A stretch of 64,000 nt of DNA from contig NZ_CP150668.1 in the NCBI RefSeq assembly GCF_038024095.1, positions 2,170,001-2,234,000 of the forward strand. Reading direction: 5' to 3'. Source of the stretch: Polaribacter tangerinus (GTDB lineage: Bacteria > Bacteroidota > Bacteroidia > Flavobacteriales > Flavobacteriaceae). Shown here one piece after another: positions 43,402-53,307 of the stretch (its first letter is position 1; every line of letters starts with the position of its first letter). Under the pieces are notes generated by a model. That model did no database searches. It was not told where the DNA came from and saw nothing but the letters and a program-made list of their open reading frames with translations. The position numbers and the translations under genes are program-made.

Positions 43402-43827
43402 ATGAAAAAAAAAGCAGTAATTGTTTCTGGTTATTTTAATCCAATACACAAAGGTCATTTAGAGTATTTTAACAATGCAAAATCGATAGCAGATGCACTT
43501 TTTGTAATTGTAAATAGCGATTTTCAAAGAGCTTTAAAAGGGTCAAAAGAATTTCAAAATGAAGAGGAGCGCTTGTTTATTGTAATGAATATAAAAGCAG
43601 TAGACAAAGCAATGATTTCTATAGATAAAGACAGAACTGTTATCAATTCTATTAAAAGTATTCACGAAAAATACCATAACGAGTATAATATTGCTTTTGC
43701 CAATGGAGGCGATCAAAATAACCAGTCTATCCCAGAGGCTACTATTTGTAACGAATTGGGTATAGAGTTAATAGACGGTTTGGGAGACAAAATACAGTCT
43801 TCTTCACATTTGCTTAATAAACTATAA
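43402..43827 (+). CDS. HIGH-superfamily nucleotidyltransferase
   Basis: A 141-residue cytidylyltransferase-like protein with the nucleotide-binding motif GYFNPIHKGHLEYF (HKGH), a conserved FANGGDQNN-like loop and a weak C-terminal SSSHLL motif. Enzymes of this fold activate sugar- or polyol-phosphates with CTP or ATP. The substrate cannot be stated. It lies 4 bp before a second, clearly related-fold gene, and both precede UDP-glucose dehydrogenase. The arrangement suggests two activated donors for the surface glycan. Confidence 0.75.
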   Translation: MKKKAVIVSGYFNPIHKGHLEYFNNAKSIADALFVIVNSDFQRALKGSKEFQNEEERLFIVMNIKAVDKAMISIDKDRTVINSIKSIHEKYHNEYNIAFANGGDQNNQSIPEATICNELGIELIDGLGDKIQSSSHLLNKL

Positions 43828-43831
43828 AACA

Positions 43832-44263
43832 ATGAAAGTAGGAATTACATTTAGTGCTTTTGATTTATTGCACGCTGGTCATATAAAAATGTTGGAAGAT
43901 GCAAAGAGGCAATGCGACTATTTAATTTGTGCATTGCAAACAGATCCAACAATAGACAGGCCAGAGAAAAACAAACCTGTGCAATCGGTGGTAGAAAGAT
44001 ATATTCAGCTCAAAGGATGTAAATATGTAGATGAAATAGTGCCCTATGCAACAGAACAAGATTTAGAAGATGTATTGCGTTCTTTTAAAATTGATGTACG
44101 TATTATAGGAGACGAATATGCTAGCAAGCAGTTTACAGGCAGGCAATATTGCGAAGAAAAAGGAATAGAACTATATTTTAATAAAAGAGAACATCGCTTT
44201 TCTAGTAGTGGATTGAGAAGAGAGGTTCAAGCAAAAGAAAATTTAAAATCTAAAGACAAGTAG
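43832..44263 (+). CDS. TagD-like nucleotidyltransferase, copy 1
   Basis: A 143-residue member of the glycerol-3-phosphate cytidylyltransferase-like family. The first motif is FDLLHAGHIKML (HAGH). Next are RYIQLKGCKYVDEIVPY and IDVRIIGDEY, and it ends HRFSSSGLR, the RTxGISTT-like motif. It would make a CDP- or ADP-activated alcohol for the glycan. It ends directly before the TTG-started UDP-glucose dehydrogenase. It is about 73% identical by eye to the protein at 53904, so this gene pair has been duplicated. Confidence 0.82.
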   Translation: MKVGITFSAFDLLHAGHIKMLEDAKRQCDYLICALQTDPTIDRPEKNKPVQSVVERYIQLKGCKYVDEIVPYATEQDLEDVLRSFKIDVRIIGDEYASKQFTGRQYCEEKGIELYFNKREHRFSSSGLRREVQAKENLKSKDK

Positions 44264-45610
44264 TTGGAAATAGCTGTTATTGGTTCTGGTTATGTAGGTT
44301 TGGTATCTGGTGCTTGTTTTGCAGAGATGGGAAACAACGTTACTTGTGTAGACATTGACGAACAAAAAATTGCAAACTTAAAGGAGGGAGTTGTACCAAT
44401 TTTTGAGCGTGGTTTAGAACAATTGGTTAAAAAAAATGTAAAAAATCAATCGCTTTTTTTTACAACCAACCTGGCAAAAGCCATCCAAAAAGCTGAGATT
44501 GTTTTTATAGCGGTAGCTACTCCTATGGGAGCCGATGGTGCCGCAGATTTAAAGTATGTGTTGGCAGTAGCCAAGTCTATTGGCAAATCTATGCAGCATA
44601 ATGTAATTGTTGTAGACAAATCTACGGTTCCAGTAGGAACTGCAGATAAGGTTAAAGCTATAATTCAAGACCAATTAGCTAAGAGAAATTCAACCTTAAC
44701 ATTTGAGATAGTATCCAACCCAGAGTTTTTGAAAGAAGGAACTGCTATTGATGATTTTTTAAAGCCAGACCGTGTTGTTATTGGTGCAGAGAGTTCGTTA
44801 GCATTTGAGAAAATGAAGCAATTATATTCTCCTTTTTTTAGAACTCATGACCGTTTTATAACGATGGATATTCGTTCAGCAGAAATGACCAAGTATGCTG
44901 CTAATGCCATGTTAGCTACTAAGATTTCTTTTATGAATGAGATTGCTAATATTTGTGAACATGTGGGTGCAGATGTTAATCAAGTTCGAATTGGCATTGG
45001 TTCAGATAAACGTATTGGGTATGGCTTTATTTATCCTGGTGTGGGTTATGGTGGTTCTTGTTTTCCAAAGGATGTGAAAGCTTTGCAAAAAATAGCCAAT
45101 GAAAATGGATATACACCTCAATTAATAACAGCTGTAGAAAAAGTGAATAACCGGCAAAAATTAGTTATTGCCCAAAAAATTGTTCAACGATTTGGTGAAG
45201 ATTTAACGGGACTTACTTTTGCTTTATGGGGCTTGGCCTTTAAACCTGGCACCGATGATATGCGAGAGGCACCGGCTATTTATATTGTAAAAGAATTGAT
45301 AAAGCGAGGAGGTCTTATAAACGCTTACGATCCCAAAGCAATGTTAGAAGCCAAAGAGTTTTATTTAAAAGATATTGAAAATATCCATTATTTCGATAGT
45401 AAATATGAAGTATTAAAAGAATCACATGCCTTAATTTTATTAACAGAGTGGAAAGAATTTCGCTCACCAGATTTTGAAGAATTGAAAGCCCAGCTATTAC
45501 ATCCAATTATTTTTGATGGAAGAAACCAATACAATGCTTTCAATCTAGAGGAAAAAGGATTTGAATATTATCAAATTGGAAAAAATTACACAGCGGTTTC
45601 TAATGAATAA
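44264..45610 (+). CDS. ugd: UDP-glucose 6-dehydrogenase, copy 1
   Basis: A 448-residue enzyme making UDP-glucuronate. It starts at TTG (44264), the first codon after the previous stop, with no better ATG; it begins MEIAVIGSGYVGLVSGACFAEMGN. The catalytic Cys is in GVGYGGSCFPKD, and the hinge FKPGTDDMREAP follows. It overlaps the next gene by 8 bp. It is a close paralogue of the protein at 54324, with long identical stretches. Having two copies in one locus is unusual. Confidence 0.92.
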   Translation: MEIAVIGSGYVGLVSGACFAEMGNNVTCVDIDEQKIANLKEGVVPIFERGLEQLVKKNVKNQSLFFTTNLAKAIQKAEIVFIAVATPMGADGAADLKYVLAVAKSIGKSMQHNVIVVDKSTVPVGTADKVKAIIQDQLAKRNSTLTFEIVSNPEFLKEGTAIDDFLKPDRVVIGAESSLAFEKMKQLYSPFFRTHDRFITMDIRSAEMTKYAANAMLATKISFMNEIANICEHVGADVNQVRIGIGSDKRIGYGFIYPGVGYGGSCFPKDVKALQKIANENGYTPQLITAVEKVNNRQKLVIAQKIVQRFGEDLTGLTFALWGLAFKPGTDDMREAPAIYIVKELIKRGGLINAYDPKAMLEAKEFYLKDIENIHYFDSKYEVLKESHALILLTEWKEFRSPDFEELKAQLLHPIIFDGRNQYNAFNLEEKGFEYYQIGKNYTAVSNE

Positions 45611-46556
45611 AAAAGCGAAAATATATATTGCAGGACACCGAGGTATGGTGGGTGCTGCCATCTGGAGAGCGCTAGAGAAAAAAGGATATAGCAACCTTAT
45701 CGGAAAAACAAGCAAAGAATTAGATTTAAGAAATCAAGCAGCCGTTAATTCATTTTACCAAAAAGAACAACCAGCAGTAGTTATCGATGCAGCGGCAAGA
45801 GTAGGTGGTATTTTAGCAAATAACAACTTCCCGTATCCATTTTTAATGGAGAATTTACAAATTCAAAACCATCTAATTGATGGTGCTTTAAAAACTGGTG
45901 TCGAAAAATTTATTTTCTTAGGAAGTTCTTGTATTTATCCGAAGTTAGCCAACCAACCACTCAAAGAAGCATATTTGTTAACAAATAGTTTAGAACCTAC
46001 TAACCAGTGGTACGCCATTGCAAAAATAGCAGGTGTTAAAGCATGTGAAGCAATTAGAAAGCAGTACGGAAAGGAATATGTAAGTTTAATGCCCACCAAT
46101 TTGTATGGTTATTTCGATAATTTCGATTTAGAAACTTCCCATGTTTTGCCTGCAATGATACGTAAGTTTCATGAAGCAAAAATAAATAACACATCACAAG
46201 TTACTCTATGGGGAAGTGGTAGTCCCATGCGTGAGTTTTTATTTGTAGACGATATGGCGCAAGCAGTTGTATATGCCTTAGAAAATAATTTGCCAGAGCA
46301 TTTATACAATGTAGGTTCTGGAAGAGATGTAACCATTAAAAAATTGGCAGAAACCGTACAAAAAATTGTTGGATTTGAAGGAAAGATAGTTTGGGACCGA
46401 ACAAAACCTGATGGCACTCCAAGAAAATTGATGGACGTCTCTAAATTAAAAGAGATTGGTTGGGAGTATTCAACAGAATTAGAAGAAGGTATTCAAAAAA
46501 CATATGATTGGTTTTTAGAGAATATTGATAGTATAAAAAAAGTGAAGTTGGAGTAG
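45603..46556 (+). CDS. fcl: GDP-L-fucose synthase
   Basis: A 317-residue epimerase/reductase making GDP-L-fucose from the product of GDP-mannose dehydratase. It starts MNKKAKIYIAGHRGMVGAAIW at ATG 45603; a farther upstream start overlaps ugd and is less likely. Typical features are DAAARVGGILANN, SSCIYPK, the YAIAK catalytic Tyr-Lys and NLYGYFDNFDLETSHVLPA. Its partner gmd is downstream, but separated by a four-helix-bundle gene and low-complexity spacer DNA. Confidence 0.92.
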   Translation: MNKKAKIYIAGHRGMVGAAIWRALEKKGYSNLIGKTSKELDLRNQAAVNSFYQKEQPAVVIDAAARVGGILANNNFPYPFLMENLQIQNHLIDGALKTGVEKFIFLGSSCIYPKLANQPLKEAYLLTNSLEPTNQWYAIAKIAGVKACEAIRKQYGKEYVSLMPTNLYGYFDNFDLETSHVLPAMIRKFHEAKINNTSQVTLWGSGSPMREFLFVDDMAQAVVYALENNLPEHLYNVGSGRDVTIKKLAETVQKIVGFEGKIVWDRTKPDGTPRKLMDVSKLKEIGWEYSTELEEGIQKTYDWFLENIDSIKKVKLE

Positions 46557-46636
46557 ACGCAGATGATTAACTAAGACGATGACGAAGACTTAGACGATGA
46601 CTCAGACGAAAACTAAAACAAAGGCCAAGACAAAGA
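46557..46636 (+). repeat. low-complexity gac/aag-rich repeat before the four-helix gene
   Basis: An irregular purine-rich, gac/aag-type repetitive stretch. A 16-bp part (aaggccaagacaaaga, 46621-46636) recurs with two differences at 46999-47014, on the other side of the four-helix gene. This suggests the gene sits in a mobile or repeated context. Confidence 0.5.
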
Positions 46637-46992
46637 TATTGAGAGATTTTAGAAAATATGATATTTGGATAGATAGCATGGAGCTTGTTGATGATATTTA
46701 TACCTTTGTAAAAGTTTTTCCTAGTAACGAAAAATATGGATTGTGTTCTCAGATAACACAATCTGCAGTTTCAATTCCTTCAAATATAGCTGAAGGAGCA
46801 TCTAGAAATTCAGAAAAGGATTTTGCTCGATTTTTAGAAATAGCATTGGGTTCAACTTTTGAATTAGAAACACAGATAATCATTGCAAGCAAAAGAAAAT
46901 ATATTCCTGAAGGGAGTTTAGAGGTAACTGTTCAAAAACTTTCGAGTTTACTGAAAAGAATATACGGACTAAGAAGAAAAATTATAAACTAA
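46597..46992 (+). CDS. four-helix-bundle protein (23S rRNA intervening-sequence family)
   Basis: A 131-residue protein. After a repetitive leader (MTQTKTKTKAKTK) it has the family signature: LRDFRKYDIWIDSMELVDDIY, then QSAVSIPSNIAEGASRNSEKDFARFLEIALGSTFELETQI, and a helical tail. These proteins were first seen in 23S rRNA intervening sequences and occur scattered in genomes, often inside sugar loci; their role is unknown. It lies between fcl and gmd with Thr/Lys-coding repeats on both sides. The true start might be later, at the Leu-Arg-Asp segment. Confidence 0.85.
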   Translation: MTQTKTKTKAKTKILRDFRKYDIWIDSMELVDDIYTFVKVFPSNEKYGLCSQITQSAVSIPSNIAEGASRNSEKDFARFLEIALGSTFELETQIIIASKRKYIPEGSLEVTVQKLSSLLKRIYGLRRKIIN

Positions 46993-47061
46993 ATGACTAA
47001 AGCTAAGACAAAGACTGGCCAAGCTCTCAGTCAAAGTTTAGGTCAACGTCATAATAAAAAT

Positions 47062-48225
47062 ATGAAAACAGCATTAATCACAGGAATTACAGGGCAAGAC
47101 GGCTCGTATCTAGCAGAGTTACTCCTCGAAAAAGGATATATGGTGCATGGTATTAAAAGAAGAGCATCGTCTTTTAATACTGATAGAATAGACCATCTGT
47201 ATCAAGATCCTCATCATCCAAATCAACGGTTAAAATTACATTATGGCGATTTAACAGATGCTCTAAATTTAACCCGAATTATTCAAGAAACACAACCCGA
47301 TGAAATTTATAATTTAGGAGCCATGTCTCATGTAAAGGTTTCTTTTGATACTCCAGAGTACGTAGGTAACGTAGATGGATTGGGTACTTTGCGTATTTTA
47401 GAAGCGGTTCGTTTGTTGGGTTTAGAAAAGAAAACAAGAATTTATCAAGCTTCTACTTCTGAGTTGTATGGCGGAATGCTAGAAAACAAAAATGAGAAAG
47501 GTTTTTATGATGAAAACTCACCATTTTACCCACGTTCTCCCTACGGAGTAGCCAAAATATATGGTTTTTGGATTACAAAAAATTATCGTGAAGCTTACGG
47601 TATGTTTGCGTGTAACGGAATTTTATTCAACCATGAGTCTCCAAGAAGAGGAGAAACATTTGTAACACGTAAAATTACGAGAGCAGTAGCAAGAATTGCA
47701 CTTGGTTTGCAAGAAAAGTTCTATTTAGGAAATTTAGATGCCAGGCGAGATTGGGGGCATGCCAAAGATTACGTGCGTATGATGTGGATGATCTTACAAG
47801 CAGAGCACCCAGAGGACTGGGTAATAGCTACAGGAAAAACCACAACGGTCAGAGAATTTGTACGGTTGAGTTTTGCTGAGCTTGGTGTTGAACTAGAGTT
47901 TACAGGAACTGGTGTTGATGAAAAAGCTTTTGTGAAAAATATCAATCAAAAAAAATATGCTGCTACCGTTTCGACTGAATTAGGAAAATCCAATACAATT
48001 TATGTGGGGCAAGAAATACTTTCTATTGACTCTAACTACTTTAGACCCACAGAGGTAGATTTGTTACTTGGAGATCCTTCAAAAGCAAAAGATAAACTAG
48101 GTTGGGTACCTGAATATGATTTAGAAAATCTAGTAAAAGATATGGTGCTTAGTGATGTTACTTTAATGAAAAAAGAACAGTATCTTAAACAAGGAGGTTA
48201 TACTGCACTAGACGGATTTGAATAG
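47062..48225 (+). CDS. gmd: GDP-mannose 4,6-dehydratase
   Basis: A 387-residue enzyme converting GDP-mannose to GDP-4-keto-6-deoxymannose, the precursor of GDP-fucose. It starts at ATG 47062 ([26 protein letters not shown]); the earlier ATG at 46993 would add a repeat-coded leader with no homology. Motifs are [15 protein letters not shown], the catalytic SPYGVAK with Tyr and Lys, and [16 protein letters not shown]. It pairs with fcl upstream. Confidence 0.95.
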   Translation: MKTALITGITGQDGSYLAELLLEKGYMVHGIKRRASSFNTDRIDHLYQDPHHPNQRLKLHYGDLTDALNLTRIIQETQPDEIYNLGAMSHVKVSFDTPEYVGNVDGLGTLRILEAVRLLGLEKKTRIYQASTSELYGGMLENKNEKGFYDENSPFYPRSPYGVAKIYGFWITKNYREAYGMFACNGILFNHESPRRGETFVTRKITRAVARIALGLQEKFYLGNLDARRDWGHAKDYVRMMWMILQAEHPEDWVIATGKTTTVREFVRLSFAELGVELEFTGTGVDEKAFVKNINQKKYAATVSTELGKSNTIYVGQEILSIDSNYFRPTEVDLLLGDPSKAKDKLGWVPEYDLENLVKDMVLSDVTLMKKEQYLKQGGYTALDGFE

Positions 48226-48239
48226 AAATATAAAAACAC

Positions 48240-48269
48240 TTGTATGATTAGTTAAAATCATTACTTTTG
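48240..48269 (+). promoter_or_regulatory. promoter of the wza-wzz export operon
   Basis: TTG at 48240-48242, 19 nt, then TACTTTTG at 48262-48269: a textbook Bacteroidota promoter, 18 nt before the ATG. Confidence 0.7.
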
Positions 48270-48287
48270 TAATAGGAAAAATTAAAA

Positions 48288-50717
48288 ATGAAAAAAACAG
48301 TACAGTTACTCTTCGTAATTTTTATAGCACTTCAAACTTCAGTTGTGTTTGCTCAAGACATCAAACAACTAAATTCAGTTGATGTGAATGGCCTAACAGA
48401 CGCTCAAATTGAAACCTATTGGCAGCAAATTAAAAAAAGAGGGTATTCTTTAGAGCAGTTAGACGTGCTGGGGAAAGCTCAAGGTATTTCACCGTCTAAA
48501 ATTGCAGCCTTTAAAAGAAGGGTGAATAACTTGTCATTCTCATCTACAAATCAAGATGCAGATACTACTCAGTTAAACGAGATGAGTGCAAAAGAAAATG
48601 ATGCTTATGGCTTATCAGGAGATAAAACTGAATTACTAAAGGCGCCAAAAGATAAAGAGTTATTATTTGGATATGATTTTTTTAGCAATTCAAAAATATC
48701 ATTCACTCCTAGTGTAAATTTAGCAGTTCCAGAAAATTATCAAATAGGTCCTGGAGATGAGTTAATGATAGACCTTTGGGGAGCCTCAGAAGTTACCTAT
48801 AAGTCGCTTGTAAATACGAACGGTAATATTAAAATAAGTGGTATCGGTTTTATTTATGTGAACGGTTTTTCATTAGAGGATGCTACCAAAAAAATTATTA
48901 CAAAATTAAAAAAGAAACATGCAGGTATTGCCGCTAGTAATTCTAGCTATAATAAGGTATATACCAATATTACAGTTTCTAAAATTAGAACGGTACAAGT
49001 AAATATTATCGGAGAAGTAAAAACGCCTGGCACGTATTCTTTAAACTCATTGGCTACAGTTTTAAATGCTTTATACGTAGCTGGTGGACCAACCAAAATG
49101 GGAACTTTTAGAGACGTGCAACTAATAAGAGGGAATACAAAGATTGCTTCGTTAGACATTTACGAGTATATGATTTCGGGAATGCAACAAGGAAATTTAA
49201 AGCTGCAAGATCAAGATGTATTGTTGGTAAAGCCCTATAAAAATAGAGTTACTGTAGAAGGGGCAGTAAAAAGACCCGGAATATACGAATTAAAAGACCA
49301 TGAAACTTTAGCGGATTTGGTGAATTATTTTGGTGGTTTTAAGCCAGAAGCTTACACAAATTTATTTGTTATAGAGCGTTTAAATGGAACTCAAAAAGAA
49401 GTTCGTGAAGTTGCTTTGTCTGCTATTTCAGATTTTAAAATGCAGTCTGGAGACAAACTCGTTGTGAATGAAGTATTAGATCGTTTCCAAAATAAAATTA
49501 CTATAGAAGGAGAAGTGTACAGGCCAGGAAATTATGAGCTGTTCGAAAATATGACCTTACAAAATTTACTTCAAAAAGCAGAAGGTGTTACGCCAGAAGC
49601 ATTTCTGCAAAGAGGGTTATTAGTGCGAACTTTCGATGCTAGTAAAAAGCAGAACATACCATTTTCTATTGCTTCAGTATTAGAAGGTAAATCGCCCATT
49701 CTATTAAGAGCCAAAGATTCAATTAAAATTTTTAATAAAAATGAGTTGAGAGAAAAGCGAACCATTACGGTAAATGGTGAAGTTAACAATCCAGGTACTT
49801 TTAATTATATTGATGATTTACAAATAGAAGACGTCATTGCGATGTCTGGAGGTTTAAAGGAAGGAGCAGATGAAGAGGTTATTAGTGTTTCTAGACGATT
49901 AAAAGATGGAAGTTTTGTAACCTTAAGTGAAATTTATGCGGTGTCTTCCGATAAAAACCTAGCTATTAATAAAGGAACCCCTTTTTATTTACAACCATAT
50001 GATGTAATAACCGTTAGAACAGCCAAAGGGTATATTTCCCAAAAAAATGTAAAAATTACAGGAGAAGTAAAATACCAAGGAACCTATACCTTAAAAAATA
50101 AAAATGAACGGATATCAGATTTAATTGAACGAGCCGGTGGGTTTACCGAGTTTGCTTATGTAGAGGGAGCTGTGTTAATAAGAAAGACCGAAACAGATGT
50201 AGCAAAAGATATTAAAGATGTCATTAAAAAAAATGAGGGAGAGGTAAGTGATTTAGAAATTTTAGAGGAAGAAGAGAGTACTTTAGATGAATACAAAGTA
50301 GCTATAGACCTTGGAGCTATTTTAAAAAATAAAAACTCCGACATCGACATGTTTTTAAGAGAAAATGACGAGCTTATTATTCCTTCAGAAAGACAAACAG
50401 TAAAAGTGTCTGGCATGGTTATTAAACCTTCTTTAGTGCAATACAAAAAAGGTAGGCGGTTAAAAGAGTATATTACCAAGTCTGGAGGTTTTGCAGACAT
50501 GTCTAAGCGTTCTAAAGTATATGTATCCTACGCAAACGGAGATGTAGAAACGGTAAAAAACTTTTTATTTTTTAGATGGTATCCAAAACTATCTCCGGGA
50601 GCTACTATATATGTACCTGCAAAACCAGAACGCAAAAAAATGTCGGCAGGAGAAATCATGGGAATTACCTCTTCGATTGCTACTTTGGGGATTTTGATAC
50701 AAACATTATTGCGATAA
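48288..50717 (+). CDS. Wza-like polysaccharide export protein with SLBB repeats
   Basis: An 809-residue outer-membrane-associated exporter. It has a signal peptide (MKKTVQLLFVIFIALQTSVVFAQ) with no lipobox Cys. A Poly_export domain (VPENYQIGPGDELMIDLWG) is followed by about six SLBB repeats (NIIGEVKTPGTYSLNS, VEGAVKRPGIYELKD, ITIEGEVYRPGNYELFE, and so on). It ends with a membrane helix (GEIMGITSSIATLGILIQTLL). It is longer than E. coli Wza (379) owing to extra repeats, as in other Bacteroidota. It is paired with the Wzz-like gene 24 bp downstream. Confidence 0.92.
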   Translation: MKKTVQLLFVIFIALQTSVVFAQDIKQLNSVDVNGLTDAQIETYWQQIKKRGYSLEQLDVLGKAQGISPSKIAAFKRRVNNLSFSSTNQDADTTQLNEMSAKENDAYGLSGDKTELLKAPKDKELLFGYDFFSNSKISFTPSVNLAVPENYQIGPGDELMIDLWGASEVTYKSLVNTNGNIKISGIGFIYVNGFSLEDATKKIITKLKKKHAGIAASNSSYNKVYTNITVSKIRTVQVNIIGEVKTPGTYSLNSLATVLNALYVAGGPTKMGTFRDVQLIRGNTKIASLDIYEYMISGMQQGNLKLQDQDVLLVKPYKNRVTVEGAVKRPGIYELKDHETLADLVNYFGGFKPEAYTNLFVIERLNGTQKEVREVALSAISDFKMQSGDKLVVNEVLDRFQNKITIEGEVYRPGNYELFENMTLQNLLQKAEGVTPEAFLQRGLLVRTFDASKKQNIPFSIASVLEGKSPILLRAKDSIKIFNKNELREKRTITVNGEVNNPGTFNYIDDLQIEDVIAMSGGLKEGADEEVISVSRRLKDGSFVTLSEIYAVSSDKNLAINKGTPFYLQPYDVITVRTAKGYISQKNVKITGEVKYQGTYTLKNKNERISDLIERAGGFTEFAYVEGAVLIRKTETDVAKDIKDVIKKNEGEVSDLEILEEEESTLDEYKVAIDLGAILKNKNSDIDMFLRENDELIIPSERQTVKVSGMVIKPSLVQYKKGRRLKEYITKSGGFADMSKRSKVYVSYANGDVETVKNFLFFRWYPKLSPGATIYVPAKPERKKMSAGEIMGITSSIATLGILIQTLLR

Positions 50718-50740
50718 TTGCTAATTGAGCATAAAAAGAT

Positions 50741-51862
50741 ATGAATCAAGAATTGAATAAAAATAGAACTCCAGAGGAAGATGCCATAGATATTATTGCT
50801 TTGTTAAAGCAATTGTGGGTTGCGCGTAAATTAATTTTAAAAATAACCACTATTTTCTTTTGCATTGGGTTGTTTGTAGCTGTTTTTTCAAAAAATGAGT
50901 ATACAGCCTCTACAACTTTTGTGCCCTTGGCACAAGGGAAGTCTGCTGCCAGTGGTTTAGGAGGCTTGGCCTCTTTAGCAGGAATAAATTTAGGGGGAGC
51001 AATTAATAATACAGAAATTTCACCAGAGTTATATCCAAAAATCATCAATAGTGTTCCTTTTCAACTAGAAATGTTGCACACTCCGATAAGTATAGAAAGT
51101 AATAGTAAAAAAGTATCTTACAAAGAATTTTATAAAACCATTTATCGTCCGGGTGTACTAGCAACCTTAAAAAAATATACCATTGGTTTACCTGGTTTGT
51201 TATTGTCTTCGTTAAAAAAGGATGAACAAGAATTACAAGCAATTACTAATGCTATTTCTAAAGATCAAATAGTAGTCATTTCGAATGAAGATTATAAACT
51301 AATTAAAGTGCTGGAGAAGCAATTAAATTTAGAAGTAAATGCTAAAGAAGGTTTTGTGGCGGTGTCTTTTACATTTTCTGAACCAAAAGCAAGTGCTGAG
51401 TTGGCACTAAAGGCGCAACAACTATTACAAAAATATGCACTAAAATTTAAAACGCAAAAAGCAACAGAGCAGTTAAATTATATTACCCAAAGATATACCG
51501 AAAAACAACAAGAGTTTGAACAAGCTAAATTACAACTAGCTCAATTTCAAGACCGTAATTCTGGATTAAATACAGCCTTGGGTAGAACAAAATTAATGCA
51601 ATTGCAAGCAGAGTACGACCTCATATTCTCGGTGTATTCAGAGCTGGCTAAACAGCAAGAAACACAGCAGTTGCAAGTAAAGCAAGACACTCCTTTATTT
51701 ACAGTATTAAAACCTGTAACGATACCAAAAGAAAAATCAGCACCCAAAAAAACTCTTATCATAATTATATACATATTTCTAGGGCTAGTAATGAGTGTTG
51801 GCTACTCATTGATAAAAGAACCACTAAAAAATATTTTACAAGAAATAAGAAATGCCAATTAA
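50741..51862 (+). CDS. Wzz-type chain-length determinant
   Basis: A 373-residue inner membrane protein. One helix lies near residues 33-53 (ILKITTIFFCIGLFVAVFS) and another near the end (LIIIIYIFLGLVMSVGYSLI). The large periplasmic part includes coiled-coil stretches such as EKQQEFEQAKLQLAQFQDRNSGL. It sets the chain length of the polymer. There is no tyrosine kinase domain attached and no separate kinase gene was seen nearby. Confidence 0.88.
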   Translation: MNQELNKNRTPEEDAIDIIALLKQLWVARKLILKITTIFFCIGLFVAVFSKNEYTASTTFVPLAQGKSAASGLGGLASLAGINLGGAINNTEISPELYPKIINSVPFQLEMLHTPISIESNSKKVSYKEFYKTIYRPGVLATLKKYTIGLPGLLLSSLKKDEQELQAITNAISKDQIVVISNEDYKLIKVLEKQLNLEVNAKEGFVAVSFTFSEPKASAELALKAQQLLQKYALKFKTQKATEQLNYITQRYTEKQQEFEQAKLQLAQFQDRNSGLNTALGRTKLMQLQAEYDLIFSVYSELAKQQETQQLQVKQDTPLFTVLKPVTIPKEKSAPKKTLIIIIYIFLGLVMSVGYSLIKEPLKNILQEIRNAN

Positions 51863-52053
51863 TTTATCTTACACAAACATTACTCGTATTAACGAAAAAT
51901 ACTTTTTTTAACACAGGAATTTCCCCTATATTTTTTTATCTTTATTTTGATTGATTAAGATAGCTTTATTGCGCAAGTAATTAATTTTCAGTATTTTATT
52001 TTTTTTAATGATACTTTGCAACCAAAGTTTTAGTGAAGTTTTAGTTTAATTAT

Positions 52054-52061
52054 TATATTTG
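52054..52061 (+). promoter_or_regulatory. -7 box before the WecA-like gene
   Basis: TATATTTG at 52054-52061, matching TAnnTTTG, 24 nt before the ATG. The -33 region has no clear TTTG. Confidence 0.4.
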
Positions 52062-52085
52062 TGAACGTTAATCAGTATTTATGCT

Positions 52086-53246
52086 ATGAATACTATAGAA
52101 GAAAAAAATATGGAATTATTAACATCCCTAAACGCAAGTAACTTTCCCTTTAAGTTTCTGTTTATATTTATGGTGGTTTTTTTGGTGTCGTTTTTTATCA
52201 TTCCAAAAATACGATCCATTTCTTTGTACTTAAACCTTACAGATCAACCGAATAATAGGAGCTCTCACACCCATGTAGTTCCCTCTTTCGGCGGAGTGTC
52301 CTTTTACATTAGTTATTTACTGGTATTGTTTTTTTCACAATCTTTAGATGATAATCATGTTTCATTAACCCTTATAGTATCCATTTCTATTCTTTTTTTT
52401 ACGGGTTTTTTAGACGATCTTAAAAATCTTTCCCCAAAATTTAAGTTGATTGGGCAAATACTTGGTGTGGCAGTATTAATGTTTCAACCAGATTTTAGAA
52501 TTCTTTCATTGCATGGATTTTTGGGAGTGTATGAATTGCCTTTTTTACTATCAATATCTATAAGTATGTTGTTTTTATTAAGCCTTATAAATGCTTTTAA
52601 CTTGATAGACGGAATAGATGGTTTAACAGGAATTACCGGTATTATAGTAGCCTCCTTTTATAGTTTTATGTTTTTTAAACTAGACTTTTTTTTCTATTTT
52701 TCTATCTGTTTGGCAACGATTGCTACCTTATTAGCTTTTTTAAGGTTTAATTTTTCTAAAACTAAAAAAATTTTTATGGGAGATACCGGAAGCTTGGTTG
52801 TTGGGCTGGTTTTAGGCTTACTTACATTAAAGTTATTGTCTCTGGGGAATCAGAGCTATCAAGTACTTTCGTTTAATAGAGAGCAATTGCCTTTGTTTTT
52901 AGGAGCAGTCTTATTTGTTCCTTTGCTAGATATGTTTAGAGTGATGCTTTTGCGTGCTATTAGAGGGGTGTCTATGTTTAAGCCCGATAGAAATCACATT
53001 CACCATATTATTACTGACTTTGGTTTTTCTCACAGAAAAGCTTCCTTTTCTATTGGTGTTTTTAATTTTATCATTGCTTTTACGATGTTTTTAGTCATAC
53101 GAAAGTATACCTCCTTGCAATCTACCTTAATTTTAGTCTCTTTATTTGTGATTGCTATTTTATTAATTTTTCTAATGAATAAAAATAAGAAAGCTTTGCA
53201 ACTAAAGTTAAAAATTAAAAAGTCGATGTTGCGATTATTTTTTTAA
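52086..53246 (+). CDS. WecA/TagO-type undecaprenyl-phosphate sugar-1-phosphate transferase
   Basis: A 386-residue protein with about ten membrane segments that starts glycan assembly on undecaprenyl phosphate. Family motifs are FFTGFLDDLKNLSPKFK, NAFNLIDGIDGLTGI (Asp-rich, Mg-binding), KKIFMGDTGSLVVG and PDRNHIHH near the C-terminus. The likely product is a lipid-linked HexNAc. The reading frame begins MNTIEEKN; a start nine codons later (MELLT) is possible. It is preceded by a 223-bp gap holding the -7 box. Confidence 0.92.
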   Translation: MNTIEEKNMELLTSLNASNFPFKFLFIFMVVFLVSFFIIPKIRSISLYLNLTDQPNNRSSHTHVVPSFGGVSFYISYLLVLFFSQSLDDNHVSLTLIVSISILFFTGFLDDLKNLSPKFKLIGQILGVAVLMFQPDFRILSLHGFLGVYELPFLLSISISMLFLLSLINAFNLIDGIDGLTGITGIIVASFYSFMFFKLDFFFYFSICLATIATLLAFLRFNFSKTKKIFMGDTGSLVVGLVLGLLTLKLLSLGNQSYQVLSFNREQLPLFLGAVLFVPLLDMFRVMLLRAIRGVSMFKPDRNHIHHIITDFGFSHRKASFSIGVFNFIIAFTMFLVIRKYTSLQSTLILVSLFVIAILLIFLMNKNKKALQLKLKIKKSMLRLFF

Positions 53247-53307
53247 TTCTTTTCAAATTTAAGTATTAGATTCTTTTTTTGTTTTATATTTTTGTGCAGT
53301 GCAATCT

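Noticed and set aside
46567..46761. A minus-strand protein with SHRLSLRHRLS repeats
   Set aside because: It is the reverse reading of the gac/aag repeat and the four-helix gene.
53270..53294. A full promoter for the UpxY gene
   Set aside because: TATTTTTG fits the -7 box but no TTTG lies at the right distance; poly-T context makes chance likely.
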